From positions 1 through 10,365 of the forward strand of contig JALLAZ010001761.1 in assembly GCA_036939755.1 (NCBI GenBank): 10,365 nt of DNA, read 5' to 3'. The notes beneath the pieces are model-generated. The model was not told the origin of the DNA, did no database searches, and saw nothing but the letters and a program-made list of their open reading frames with translations. This document shows, piece by piece, positions 1 to 7,073 of the stretch; position 1 is the first letter of the stretch; the number at the start of each line of letters is the position of its first letter. Made by a program: the position numbers and the translations under genes. This DNA is from Stephanodiscus triporus. Lineage: Eukaryota > Bacillariophyta > Thalassiosirophyceae > Thalassiosirales > Thalassiosiraceae.

Positions 1-2
1 AA

Positions 3-256
3 AAGCAAAATCACCAGTAGTCGTTCACGCGTAAGAATGTGCAGCAGTTCATTGTGGCGGGGTATGACCCGTGCACCAAGGGGATGCACAAGACGATTCT
101 GCCATCGCAGCGAATCGCTTGACGGTGGGGGGCGGAGTTAAGTTTGTTGGCAAATAAATGTAAAAGTTTAGTTTCTGCTGGTACAATTACTTCAGACCCC
201 ACCCTAAATTGCATAGATTATGCAGATGATGCCACGGTAGCAGCATCAAATATGTT
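3..256 (+). pseudogene. gag / pre-protease remnant of the copia element
   Basis: Read in the third frame this stretch is open except for TAG at 18-20 and TGA at 120-122. It encodes a piece with FTRKNVQQFIVAGYDPCTKG around 24-83, then a continuation running to about 254 with an acidic YADDATVAASN end. The frame then shifts by one base at about 252-259 and enters the protease frame. Position just upstream of the protease and a vague resemblance to the gag portion of related algal copia elements suggest the gag C-terminal or linker region. No CCHC zinc knuckle is seen in the part inside the window. The assignment rests mainly on position, so the name is tentative, while the reading frame itself is clear. 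Confidence 0.55.
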
Positions 257-982
257 TTGCTCCCAATTGTCGCACAAATATGTTCCGCGACGACCACCCC
301 GGCGGTACACCGGATCAACGTGGTCACAATTGCTCGTGACCATGCCATTGCAGACATGGGCGCAATGTCCATTTTTATCATGGATGGCATTGATGTGATT
401 AACAAACGAATCACTCCCAAGCCACTCACAATTAATTTGCCTGATGGTAAAAAGGTTCAATCTTCGCATGTCTGTGATATCAAGATCCCGGGATTGCCAA
501 CTATATTGACAGGGCATATTGTACCATCATTGACAGTAGCATCCCTGATTGGAATTCGACCCCTGTGTAAAGCGGGGTGTAAAGTTGTATTCGACGATTT
601 AAAATGCAATGTTGTGTACAATGACAAAGTTATTTTACGCGGCTACAAAGATCCCTCGACAGATCTATGGAGGTTACTCATCAGCGGAAACGTGTGGTCC
701 TCCCCAGGACAAAATATCCTGTCACGACCCAGCCCCTGTGAAGATTGTGCCCCACACGTTTCCCCACCTGTAGCAATTGCCATGTTCACGCACTCTGTAC
801 AAACACGGTCAAACGCCATCAAGTATTCCCACCAAGCATTATGCAGCCCCAAGATTTCCACCCTCCTCAAAGCGGTGCGACGGGGCTTCCCCAAAGGGTG
901 CCCCAACATATCGGAAGAAATAATTTTGAAATATCTCAACCCCAGTGCAGCAACTGCAAAGGGCCACATGAAGCGGCCCTGA
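257..982 (+). pseudogene. copia pol: aspartic protease and gag-pre-integrase zinc finger
   Basis: The protease would cut the polyprotein during particle maturation. Its catalytic site is at 353-361, where the family has D-T/S-G, but here it reads D-M-G followed by A-M-S. Both Met codons are ATG where related elements have Thr, so the active site is probably dead. The core continues with NLPDGKKVQ and a hydrophobic GHIVPSLTVASLIGI strand, both typical of this fold. From about 780 comes the gag-pre-integrase domain with the H-H-C-C pattern: FTHS, YSHQAL, LCSP and GCPN, an integrase N-terminal zinc-binding module. The segment ends in KGHMKRP, then TGA at 980-982, after which the same frame simply continues. 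The first codon (257) is TTG and not a true start: the protein continues from upstream through a frameshift. Confidence 0.88.
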
Positions 983-2296
983 CATGGTATCCGTAGCACG
1001 CACACCAACGCAGCTTCGGCCGAACAAGAAGTGCAGAGGGATGCCCACTCCATTGCTAACATTTTTTGTTTTGGAGCATTCACAGATAAAAACAGTGGCA
1101 TCGCTTATCATGACCTCAAAGGGTCATTCCCTTTCATGTCATTTGATGGCAGTGTTTGTTTTTTTGTGTTGTAGCATTACGAGTCCAACGCCATCCTCGC
1201 TACACCGATCGCGGGATTGGACAATATAGGCATGTTCAATGTATACAAAGTATACTTTGAAGAATTAAAACGGAAGGGGTTCAAACCAATGTTGAATATC
1301 ATGGACAACCAAGCAACCAAGCATATTAAACATTTTCTTACCAAAAACGATTGCAAATTGCAAATCGTTGAACCTCACAATCATCAAGTGAATGCCGCCG
1401 AATGCGCCATTCAAAGGTTCAAGGCGGCATTCATAGCCGCCCTCGCCACCACAGACAGCGATTTCCCCCTCCAATTGTGGGATCGCCTCACCCTACAAGT
1501 GGAGGATACCCTCAACATGCTCCGCGCGTTGCGGGTCGATCCAACAAAATCCGCCTATGAAATTCTAAACGGTCCCTACGAGTGGAACCATTATCCTCTC
1601 GCCCCCCTTGGGTGCAAGGCGGTAGTTTACATGGACGGAGACACAAGAGGATCATGGGCATCCCGTGGTGTTGATGCGTTTTACCTGGGACCTGCAAAGG
1701 ATCATTATCGTTGCGATCATTATTATATACCGGAGACGCAAGCTTACCGGATATTGGGCTCCACGGAACTCTTCCCGCAACACTGCCAAATGCCGTCCCT
1801 CATCACCCAGCAACACTTCCGTGCATTAACAGATGAGTTAACAGAACACAAGGACCCAGTTGGATTAACACCAAAGGGGCACAAGCTCCTAGACCTGCTT
1901 GGGAGACGTATCAAGAATATACTTGATCACCCCTCTATGTCGGTCAAACAAAGGGTGAGCGACGATGTAAACACAAAAGGAGAAAACAATCACCGGGGAC
2001 AGCAAAGGGTGATTGATGAATCACCCATCATCACCGATGCACCACGGATCCCACTGACATGGAATCCCACAGCAAAGCGACAGTTAAAAACAACCCCGCG
2101 CATTCACAGCAGAGTAACACGCAATAACTCACCTGGGATTGCGCCGAATGTGATTGAGCCGGTCCCTGTGTTGAACAAGCCGGCCCAAGGCACTCCCCGT
2201 CGCCCCTTCAAGCCAACTCGAATCCAGCCAATACGGGGACCATGGGTGACGCGCAGCTCCATCCCCAGCGGAGCACAACAACACATCGTAATGTGA
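983..2296 (+). pseudogene. copia pol: integrase catalytic core and C-terminal region
   Basis: Integrase inserts the cDNA copy into the host genome. In the second frame the core reads FPFMSFDGSVCF with the first catalytic Asp at 1145-1147, then NIMDNQATKH with the second Asp at 1304-1306, then NAAECAIQRFK with the Glu at 1400-1402. The spacing of 31 residues between the last two is close to the DD35E pattern of the family. A TAG at 1172-1174 interrupts the core at a position where I expect Tyr. After the core follow a typical GCKAVVYMDGDTRGSWASRG stretch and YYIPETQAYRI, then a basic, low-complexity linker up to TGA at 2294-2296. The frame continues unbroken into the reverse transcriptase, so this stop is a lesion and not a gene end. 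Confidence 0.9.
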
Positions 2297-2622
2297 CATG
2301 CCATCAATATCCTCACGATCCGAGAAGCATCATTGCTCAGTACGTTACACACACCACGCGCACTCAAGAAACATGCAAAGATGCCCGTACATTATGAGCA
2401 TTATGCCAACCCTATGGTGCACCCAGTCACAGGACGTACAATTTCCAGCTATAAAAAATTGATGCACGATCCCGCGATGGCAGAAGTGTGGCAGACTGCT
2501 TTTGGAAAGGATTTTGGGGGGATGGCACAGAGATGCAAGAAAACGGGGCAAGCGGGGACAAATGCGATGTTCGTGATGACTCACGATGAAATAATGCATG
2601 CTCTCGCGGCAAAGAAATTTTT
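2297..2622 (+). pseudogene. copia pol: N-terminal part of reverse transcriptase (first frame)
   Basis: Directly after TGA 2294-2296 the second frame goes on with a stretch rich in His and Tyr, then HPVTGRTISSYKKLMHDPAM and WQTAFGKDFGGMAQ, which is the usual lead-in to the fingers of copia reverse transcriptases. A conserved-looking TNAMFVMTHDEIMH follows. The good match stops at AAKKF near 2618; beyond it the second frame runs to TGA at 2702-2704 with unrelated residues. The family-like reading resumes in the first frame at 2623, so a +2 or -1 change lies in the T-run at 2618-2622. No start codon is expected here because the domain is made as part of the polyprotein. Confidence 0.88.
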
Positions 2623-3255
2623 ATGTATGCAAACCCGGTCGTCGACTATCGGCCTCAGAAGGATGATCCCCATCAAATCCAGATTACGGCGGGTGGAAAT
2701 TTGATCCATTGCGACGGTAATGCCTCAGTTCAAACCGCTGACATCGACACGGCAAAAATTCATTGGAACAGTGTTGTTAGTACGCCAAATGCAAAATATA
2801 TGTGCCTGGACATAGAAAATTTCTATCTCACAGTGGCACTTGAATACTTCAAATACATGAAAATCCTGCTCAACTTATTCCCAGAGTGGACAAAAGAGCA
2901 ATACAATTTGAACGCATTAGCCCTTGATGGTTGGGTTTACATAGAAATGCGAAGGGCGGTATGGGGCTTACCTCAAGCAGGTATCCTCGCCAACAAACGC
3001 CTCCCTCGCAAACTCGCCCCGTTCGGATACATGGAAAATGTTAACACCCCGGGACTTTGGACACACAAATCTTGACCTATATTGTTCACCCTTGTCGTCG
3101 ACGACTTTGGTGTGAAATATGTTGCGCAGGAGGATGTTGACCATTTGATTTCAAGCATCAAAAGCACATACAAACTTTCCGAAGATTGGACAGGTAACTT
3201 ATATTGCGGAATTTCATTGGAATGGGATTACATCGGTTGAACAATTGATATTTCA
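2623..3255 (+). pseudogene. copia pol: reverse transcriptase palm, catalytic VVDD
   Basis: This is the RNA-dependent DNA polymerase core. In the first frame it starts with YANPVVDYRPQKDDPH and ITAGGNLIH, continues through AKYMCLDIENFYLTVALEYF, which carries the first catalytic Asp, then RRAVWGLPQAGILANKRL, and reaches TLVVDDFGVKY. The Asp pair lies at 3100-3105, equivalent to the YxDD box of other reverse transcriptases. Two TGA stops interrupt it, at 3073-3075 just before the VVDD box and at 3238-3240 before TIDISMPGYIKKKL. Related elements have Arg at both places as I recall them, and a single C-to-T change turns CGA into TGA. Catalytic residues are otherwise kept, which suggests the copy died fairly recently. 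Confidence 0.92.
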
Positions 3256-4047
3256 ATGCCGGGGTACATCAAAAAGAAACTGCAAGAATATGAGCACGTC
3301 ATGCCCAAAAAATTGCAACAGTGTCCATACTCACCGGAACCCAAGCAATTTGGGACCGAGGTGCAGGCACCGCTCCCCCCCGATTCTTCCCCCAAACTTG
3401 CTGTGAAGGGGATCAAGCAGGTGCAACAAATTGTTGGCAGCATTTTATATTATGCTCGGGCGGTCAACATGACCATCTTGATGGCCCTCAGTTCAATCGC
3501 TGTGGAGCAAACAAAAGCGACGGAAAAAACGATGGGACGTTGCATGCAATTATTGGATTACCTGGCGGGGCAATCTGACGCTAAGGTTCATTCCCACGTC
3601 TCCGACATGATTCTCAATATTCACTCAGATGCATCATATCTTTCGGAGGCCAAAGCCTGCAGCCACGCGTGTGGAAATTTTTTCTTAGGATGGATTCCAA
3701 AGGATGGTGAGCCGATACGTTTGAATGGCGCATTCCATGTCAGCACAACAATTTTGCGCTTCATCGTGGCATCAGCTGCTGAGGCGGAGCTCGGCGCACT
3801 GTATCATAATTGCCAAACAGGCATTATTTTTTGTCTGACGCTATCAGACATGGGACATATCCAACCGCAGATGCCCATGCATTGTGATAATGCCACAGTC
3901 GTGGGTATCGCAAACAACACTATAAAACGTCAGTGATCAAGATCCATGGAAATGCGTTTTTTCTGGGTTGGAGATAAAGTGGCACAGGAGATGTATGCAC
4001 TTCACTGGCACCCAGGTCAGGAGAACCTAGCAGATTATCAAAGCAAG
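3256..4047 (+). pseudogene. copia pol: reverse transcriptase C-terminus and RNase H
   Basis: The first part, to about 3560, is the thumb/connection region (QIVGSILYYARAV, MALSSIAVEQTKATE). RNase H follows. It degrades the RNA strand after cDNA synthesis. Its acidic residues are visible: Asp in HSDASYLSEA (3628-3630), Glu in AAEAELGALY (3787-3789), Asp in HCDNATVVG (3886-3888) and Asp in NLADYQSK (4033-4035). A TGA at 3934-3936 splits the domain after NNTIKRQ, and the same frame continues with SRSMEMRFFWVGDK. Substitutions such as Cys in IIFCLTL and Cys/His in KACSHAC stand where I expect Arg, again C-to-T or G-to-A type changes. After YQSK the frame shifts near 4046-4053. Confidence 0.92.
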
Positions 4048-4150
4048 TTAAGCACCATGCAGGTGCTCACCATGTGGCTGTTTGCCCGTGGTACTTACAT
4101 ATGAAAAATTCCCCCCGGGTATTACCCAGGGCGGAGAGGCCTAGCGCACT

Positions 4151-4157
4151 AAAAGGG
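4151..4157 (+). promoter_or_regulatory. polypurine tract priming plus-strand synthesis
   Basis: The bases AAAAGGG sit directly before the TG that opens the LTR. This is the usual position of the RNase H-resistant primer for plus-strand DNA synthesis in LTR retroelements. The tract is short, and its borders are read from position alone. Confidence 0.6.
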
Positions 4158-4426
4158 TGTGTTGGAACCCTCAAAGACGGGTATGTATGTAACGTACCCT
4201 TACTGCGGGCTCATGTGATCCAGTCCGCTAGTCACGTTAGTCACATACGTGATACCTGTTACTTACAACAGGTTCCACGTATTCCTACGTGGAGTGATCT
4301 AACTAGATCACTAGCAGGTTTGGGTCGGAGCGTGCTCCGACCCTTTTCCCTTTCATTAGTTTAGACAGCATTAATAATGAGAACAACATTTGTCTAATGT
4401 TAATGCATTCTAGGCACTAACACAAT
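4158..4426 (+). repeat. 3' long terminal repeat of the copia element
   Basis: The proposed LTR starts TGTGTTGG and ends CTAACACA. The reverse complement of the end is TGTGTTAG, so the ends form an 8-bp inverted repeat with one mismatch and the TG...CA termini usual for LTRs. A polypurine tract directly precedes it. Length is about 269 bp. No second LTR is inside the window to confirm the borders, and the right end is uncertain by about 2 bp. The five bases after it (ATGAT) would be one half of a target-site duplication whose partner lies outside the window. The LTR carries a dense series of hairpins, listed separately. No clear TATA box or polyadenylation signal stands out. Confidence 0.75.
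4179..4343 (+). repeat. ladder of short inverted repeats inside the LTR
   Basis: Six consecutive stem-loops can be read. GGGTATGT (4179-4186) faces ACGTACCC with one wobble pair. TCACGT (4232-4237) faces ACGTGA (4247-4252). CCTGTT (4255-4260) faces AACAGG (4267-4272). CCACGTA (4275-4281) faces TACGTGG (4286-4292). GTGATCT (4294-4300) faces AGATCAC (4305-4311). GGGTCGGAGC (4322-4331) faces GCTCCGACCC (4334-4343) with a two-base loop. The last five are perfect and stand almost end to end. They lie where the element's RNA would carry its R/U5 or U3 signals. Confidence 0.8.
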
Positions 4427-4838
4427 GATCCTCCTGGTAGAGCTCCTCCCACCACCGTTGCAACTACAGTATTGACCGACGAGCTACGCATAGAAGATCC
4501 AATGCTGATGATGGATATTGATGTCGACAACAATAATGACACCATTGCCAATGCCATCATCCCGGCTTTTCTCCAAGCCCATCTTCAATGGACAAACATC
4601 CCCTATGCCAAACAACAGCCAGCCATCCATAGCTTCACTTTGATCTCAACTCCAAGTGAAGCAAATGTCCCAACTTTCAATCTGGAAGCAGTAGCAAGCA
4701 CTCCTCTCTTCATTTTTGGAGCTGCAAGGGATGTACCTTGTGAGACTAGTGTTATCTACTAGTGTTATCTTGAGCGACGATCCTCCTGGTAATACCATTG
4801 AATCAGTGGAGGATAATGAGGAGTTGATCTGGCAATAG
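4427..4838 (+). pseudogene. unrecognised acidic repeat protein, first unit, frame broken
   Basis: Immediately after the LTR a reading frame opens without a start codon. It begins with a DPPG motif, runs through TDELRIEDPMLMMDIDVDNN, then a hydrophobic stretch (IIPAFLQAHLQW), and reaches VASTPLFIFGAARDVPCETS. An exact 13-bp tandem duplication at 4745-4770 then throws the frame into a stop (TAG 4760-4762). If one copy is ignored, the frame goes on through a second DDPPG motif to TAG at 4836-4838. I do not recognise the family. The frame is unlike the retrotransposon and looks like a host or other mobile-element gene into which the copia element inserted. It could also be a chance open stretch, but the repeat of motifs downstream argues for a real former gene. 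Confidence 0.45.
4745..4770 (+). repeat. exact 13-bp tandem duplication
   Basis: ACTAGTGTTATCT occurs twice in direct contact, at 4745-4757 and 4758-4770. Thirteen bases are not a multiple of three, so the duplication shifts the reading frame that runs from 4427. The frame before the first copy matches the one after the second copy only when one copy is ignored. Confidence 0.9.
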
Positions 4839-5088
4839 CAGCCAACACAAACTCTGTTGGGCACTCTAGCTCACAGGATGTGGACAAATCCTTGCTCTTG
4901 GGAGTAATCTTGTTGGCTGATTTGGACAATGAGGATTCGACACTCTTATATTTGGATTCGGAGGATGAGTTTGAAAACAGACATGATGATTAGATGGACA
5001 TTTGGTTGATTCAACCCCTGCTCTCTCTATTCATATGGGAGCAGCAAGGGATGAGCAACCTCCACATGAGACAAGCACAAAAGGCTGA
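4829..5088 (+). pseudogene. unrecognised acidic repeat protein, second unit, in pieces
   Basis: Two further open pieces follow. The first (4829-4993) reads ADLDNEDSTLLYLDSEDEFE near its end and stops at TAG 4991-4993. The second (4999-5088) reads LVDSTPALSIHMGAARD, then PPHETSTKG, and stops at TGA 5086-5088. The second piece repeats the motif order of the first unit: STP, a hydrophobic residue pair, GAARD, P, ETS. At DNA level GGAGCTGCAAGGGATG (4718) and GGAGCAGCAAGGGATG (5038) lie 320 bp apart, and GATCCTCCTGGTA at about 4429 and at 4779 about 350 bp apart. So the region seems to hold about two degenerate copies of a roughly 110-residue acidic unit, now frameshifted. No known domain is recognised. 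Confidence 0.4.
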
Positions 5089-5498
5089 CGGCTTCACAAG
5101 GAGCTGGAGTCAAGTCTCAATGGTAGCTATCGGGCCACGAGATTGGCGCATTGGAGGTAGGGACTGGTAGACTTGACTGCACTTGGACTTTTTTTCTCCC
5201 AATAGTTGGGAGTTTAATCAGTAGTGAGGGTAGTGGATGTCTGTGGGTTGGGATCTGGATCTGCACATCACAAACTCGTTCAAGGATTCAATTAAACTGG
5301 AAAAAGCAAACTTCAACTTTGCATTGTCAAGATCTACTGTATACTTGACTTGTGACAGGAAACTTGTTTCAGTTTACTTAGTCACACCGCTGTAGCAACG
5401 TTCATTTTATTTTATTACTGACTCCTATTTATGTAGAGGACTCTATTAATACTGATTCCTACATAGAGTTTTGAGTATCGAACGGTTTTCAGAAAAAG
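5089..5498. other. AT-rich spacer without a supported gene
   Basis: No convincing reading frame is seen. A 65-codon open stretch at 5151-5348 has no recognisable motif. A small perfect inverted repeat, CTCCCAA (5196-5202) facing TTGGGAG (5206-5212), follows a run of T. Around 5425-5475 two similar short segments, CTCCTATTTATGTAGAG and ATTCCTACATAGAG, stand about 40 bp apart, but nothing more can be said of them. Confidence 0.5.
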
Positions 5499-5576
5499 GT
5501 TTCGGATGGTGGTCTCTTTTTAGTTTCTCACGTTTTTCATGTGCAAAACTAAAAAGAGGACCACCATCCAAAGCCG
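5499..5576. repeat. long near-perfect inverted repeat (foldback)
   Basis: A left arm at 5504-5526 (starting GGATGGTGGTC and ending TTTTTAGTTT) faces a right arm at 5546-5569 (starting AAACTAAAAAGAGG and ending CCACCATCC). The arms match except for one extra base in the right arm, and pairing can be extended outward by several bases with wobble pairs. The loop is about 19 bases. The unit of about 75 bp could be a tiny foldback or MITE-like element, or a transcribed hairpin such as a small-RNA precursor. No target-site duplication is obvious. Confidence 0.8.
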
Positions 5577-5616
5577 TCCCAGGCTTCGCAGATGATGTGA
5601 TTACGAGGTATTAAAA

Positions 5617-5678
5617 TTTTTACTTAACTGTTTTTTTCTTAAGTATTTACTATTATATTAATTCACAATAAGTAAAAA
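5617..5678. repeat. short inverted repeat around an AT-rich loop
   Basis: TTTTTACTTA (5617-5626) faces TAAGTAAAAA (5669-5678), a perfect 10-bp pair around a 42-base AT-rich loop. It lies downstream of the candidate minus-strand gene at 5705-6084, with AT-rich sequence that could serve as its 3' flank. Chance pairing is possible in so AT-rich a stretch. Confidence 0.5.
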
Positions 5679-5704
5679 TAACATGCTACCTACCTCTCTC
5701 TCTA

Positions 5705-6084
5705 TCATACGTTACCATGGCGGATGGCGGCAATGGGCGATGGCGCCGCGCCCGCCCAGTCCAAAAGCATGCCAAAACACGATGAGGACTCGGAGGGTCG
5801 TGGCAAAAAGGATATCGGCAAGTAGCTGGGGTCAGTGCATGTCTTTTCAATGCAGCGGCGATGTAAAAAGCATGAGTAATCACTTCAAAAACTCACCTTT
5901 TGTCCCCGGGCGTGCTGAGCCGATGTACATAGAATAATAGTTGATAAAATAAAGGATCTTTTGGTTGCATCTATAAAAATTACATCGCCGGATCGCAATG
6001 ATCAAGATCGATTGCGCAATGACCGGCGGTCGCACTCACCTTTAAAAATGAAGCCACTAGGAGCTGGCAGATTGGGGGGGCCAT
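5705..6084 (-). CDS. candidate three-exon gene for a 79-residue protein, function unknown
   Basis: On the minus strand an ATG at 6084-6082 in a good context (ACACCATGG) opens exon 1 (6084-6040, MAPPICQLLVASFLK). It ends at AAAG, followed by GTGAGT. Intron 1 (6039-5971, 69 nt) ends in TTTTTATAG. Exon 2 (5970-5897) reads MQPKDPLFYQLLFYVHRLS and ends at AAAAG, followed again by GTGAGT. Intron 2 (5896-5826, 71 nt) contains CTGAC near its CCCCAG end. Exon 3 (5825-5705) stays open to TGA at 5707-5705. The joined exons give exactly 80 codons. Two consensus donors, intron sizes near 70 nt and a CA-rich leader upstream support a real gene. The family is not recognised. Exon 3 has little protein character and another acceptor (GAAAAG, ending at 5837) would give a different C-terminus, so the 3' part is the weak point. 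Confidence 0.38.
5733..5825 (+). CDS. small plus-strand ORF opposite exon 3, doubtful
   Basis: An ATG at 5733 opens 30 codons, hydrophilic and charged (ending GRGKKDIGK), to TAG at 5823-5825. The residue composition looks more protein-like than exon 3 of the opposite strand, and a pyrimidine-rich ACCTACCTCTCTCTCTATC stretch precedes a nearby ATG at 5717. It could be the first exon of a plus-strand gene, but no good donor or downstream exon is seen. It conflicts with the minus-strand model over the same bases. Confidence 0.15.
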   Translation: MGDGAAPAQSKSMPKHDEDSEGRGKKDIGK

Positions 6085-6190
6085 GGTGTTGATGTTTTTT
6101 TTGGCTTGTGTTTTGTGCTGTGTGTGTGTGTGTTGACGTCGTGTTGTGAGAGGAGAGAGAGGAGAGAAAAAGTATTAGTCCGTTGGGTGA
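6085..6190 (-). promoter_or_regulatory. CA-rich leader and likely promoter of the minus-strand gene
   Basis: Read on the minus strand, the bases before the ATG at 6084 are CT-rich (about 6148-6170), then carry CACAACACGACGTCAACA, a (CA)n run at 6119-6133, and CAAAACACAAGCC followed by eight A and CATCAACACC. CA-rich leaders before the start codon are common in diatom genes. The ACGTCA half of a cAMP-response-like element is present near 6134-6141, which is short enough to be chance. No TATA box is evident. Confidence 0.4.
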
Positions 6191-6791
6191 GGATTTGGTA
6201 CCGAAAAATTGCTGTGAGATATGCCATTGGTTTTTAATGAATTTTGAGTTCGGTGTCTTATTTTTTAATTATGATTTTGAGAGTTACATACAAAGGAACA
6301 GATACTGATTTAATTCAGTTTATTGGGAAGCCAAGAAAATAGAAAAAAGTTTATTGGGTGGCCATAAATGCAAGGGTGTAAACTCAAAACTTACACCACA
6401 TTTTAGAAGTTTGAAAATAAACTAATTGGCTGCACAGTACCTGTACAATGTAGCCACAGTAACAATTCAGTTTAGTACAATCCTTGGACAGGTTTGTAAT
6501 GTAAGGCACGACGCGTTGACGAATCGTTGTCCGTGGTGTTCGTCGGTCATGATGGTTGTGCAGAGCATCAGCCGCAACAACGACAGCACATACACGAAGT
6601 ATAGAGTCTCCCTCGTGACCGGTATGCTCGGTTTGCCATGCCGGCCATGTTGCGGGCCTCGACAGCTGAAGTTTGGTGACTATCAATTAGTACTAGTAGT
6701 GATTTTTGTTTTTTTTGGACTGTCACATTCATATCTCTAGCAATACCCCATCTTTTAATTCCGGGATTTTTGCACTTTACTTGAGTGGGAA
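6191..6791. other. AT-rich spacer with a short GC-rich island
   Basis: Most of this stretch is AT-rich and non-coding. At about 6500-6665 the composition turns clearly GC-richer, and both strands are open there: plus 6426-6740 (104 codons from a TTG) and minus 6384-6686 (100 codons). The island also has a minus-strand ATG at 6647-6645 with an ACATGG context. Neither reading shows a motif, and each open frame runs out into AT-rich DNA. It may be a fragment of a former gene. ATACCCCA (6743-6750) faces TGGGGTAT (6798-6805), an 8-bp inverted repeat 47 bp apart. Confidence 0.4.
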
Positions 6792-7073
6792 ATGGTCTGG
6801 GGTATCTCTTTTCAATGGGAGGGAATGTCTGAAAGTGTGCGGATCATCCTTAACTATTCTCTACAAAATCACTCCCAATTGGTAGTTTTACCCCACATAA
6901 CAATATCCAAGGTCAAAAAAGGTGGTTATGACCAAAATACTACTCCTACTATCGAAATACCTCATGACCAGAATACCTCTATGACCGAAACCACTAATTC
7001 ATCATTACGGCATATATCGTATGGTACCACAGAGAGCAGAAAAATCTCCAAAAAAGCGTGTGCCCGTGTCTAA
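6792..7073 (+). CDS. hypothetical 93-residue ORF, weak
   Basis: An ATG at 6792 opens 93 codons to TAA at 7071-7073. The predicted protein is rich in Ser, Thr and Asn, has no signal peptide or membrane segment, and shows a short internal repetition: YDQNTT, HDQNTS and MTETT around 6926-6990. At DNA level this is a degenerate TATGACCAAAATAC-type repeat. No family is recognised. A frame of this length can occur by chance in a window this large, and no leader or intron supports it. Confidence 0.18.
   Translation: MVWGISFQWEGMSESVRIILNYSLQNHSQLVVLPHITISKVKKGGYDQNTTPTIEIPHDQNTSMTETTNSSLRHISYGTTESRKISKKACARV

Larger units (their letters stand above)
4053..4364 (+). pseudogene. copia pol: C-terminal tail reading through the 3' LTR
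   Basis: After the frame change around 4046-4053 (the bases AAGTTAAG look like a small duplication), the third frame carries on with HHAGAHHVAV, PWYLHMKNSPRVLPRAERP and SALKGCVGTL. This tail is usual after RNase H in the related algal elements I know. The reading then runs without a stop through the polypurine tract at 4151-4157 and about 200 bp of the LTR to TAG at 4362-4364, ending in GLGRSVLRPFSLSLV. The LTR part may therefore be coding and structural at once. Whether the tail has a function, or the frame is open by chance of composition, cannot be decided from one copy. Confidence 0.75.
1..4426 (+). mobile_element. Ty1/copia LTR retrotransposon, decayed, 5' end outside the window
   Basis: The order protease, gag-pre-integrase, integrase, reverse transcriptase, RNase H is the Ty1/copia (Pseudoviridae-type) order. 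It is followed by a polypurine tract at 4151-4157 and a 3' LTR with TG...CA ends. The left edge of the window falls within the gag/pre-protease part, so the 5' LTR, primer-binding site and left target-site duplicate are not visible. Stops read in the polyprotein frame lie at 18 (TAG), 120 (TGA), 980 (TGA), 1172 (TAG), 2294 (TGA), 3073 (TGA), 3238 (TGA) and 3934 (TGA). Frame changes lie near 252-259, 2618-2625 and 4046-4053. The copy cannot make a full polyprotein and is a relic. From memory it resembles copia-like polyproteins annotated in diatom genomes; a database search was not possible. Exact right edge is uncertain by about 2 bp. Confidence 0.93.

Noticed and set aside
643..1111. Minus-strand frames opposite the copia protease region
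   Set aside because: The plus strand carries clear retroelement domains; the antisense frames have no motif.
257..3936. Possibility that TGA is a sense codon (Arg) in this genome
   Set aside because: TAG stops and three frame changes also break the element, and the changes fit CpG decay. Diatom nuclear genes use TGA as a stop.
4322..4350. Bacterial-type terminator: a perfect 10-bp hairpin followed by a T-rich tail
   Set aside because: The setting is a eukaryotic LTR, the tail is interrupted by C residues, and it is one of six neighbouring hairpins.
6384..6740. Overlapping frames of about 100 codons on both strands of the GC-rich island
   Set aside because: No motif, starts in AT-rich flank, and both strands are equally open. 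They are kept only as a possible gene fragment.
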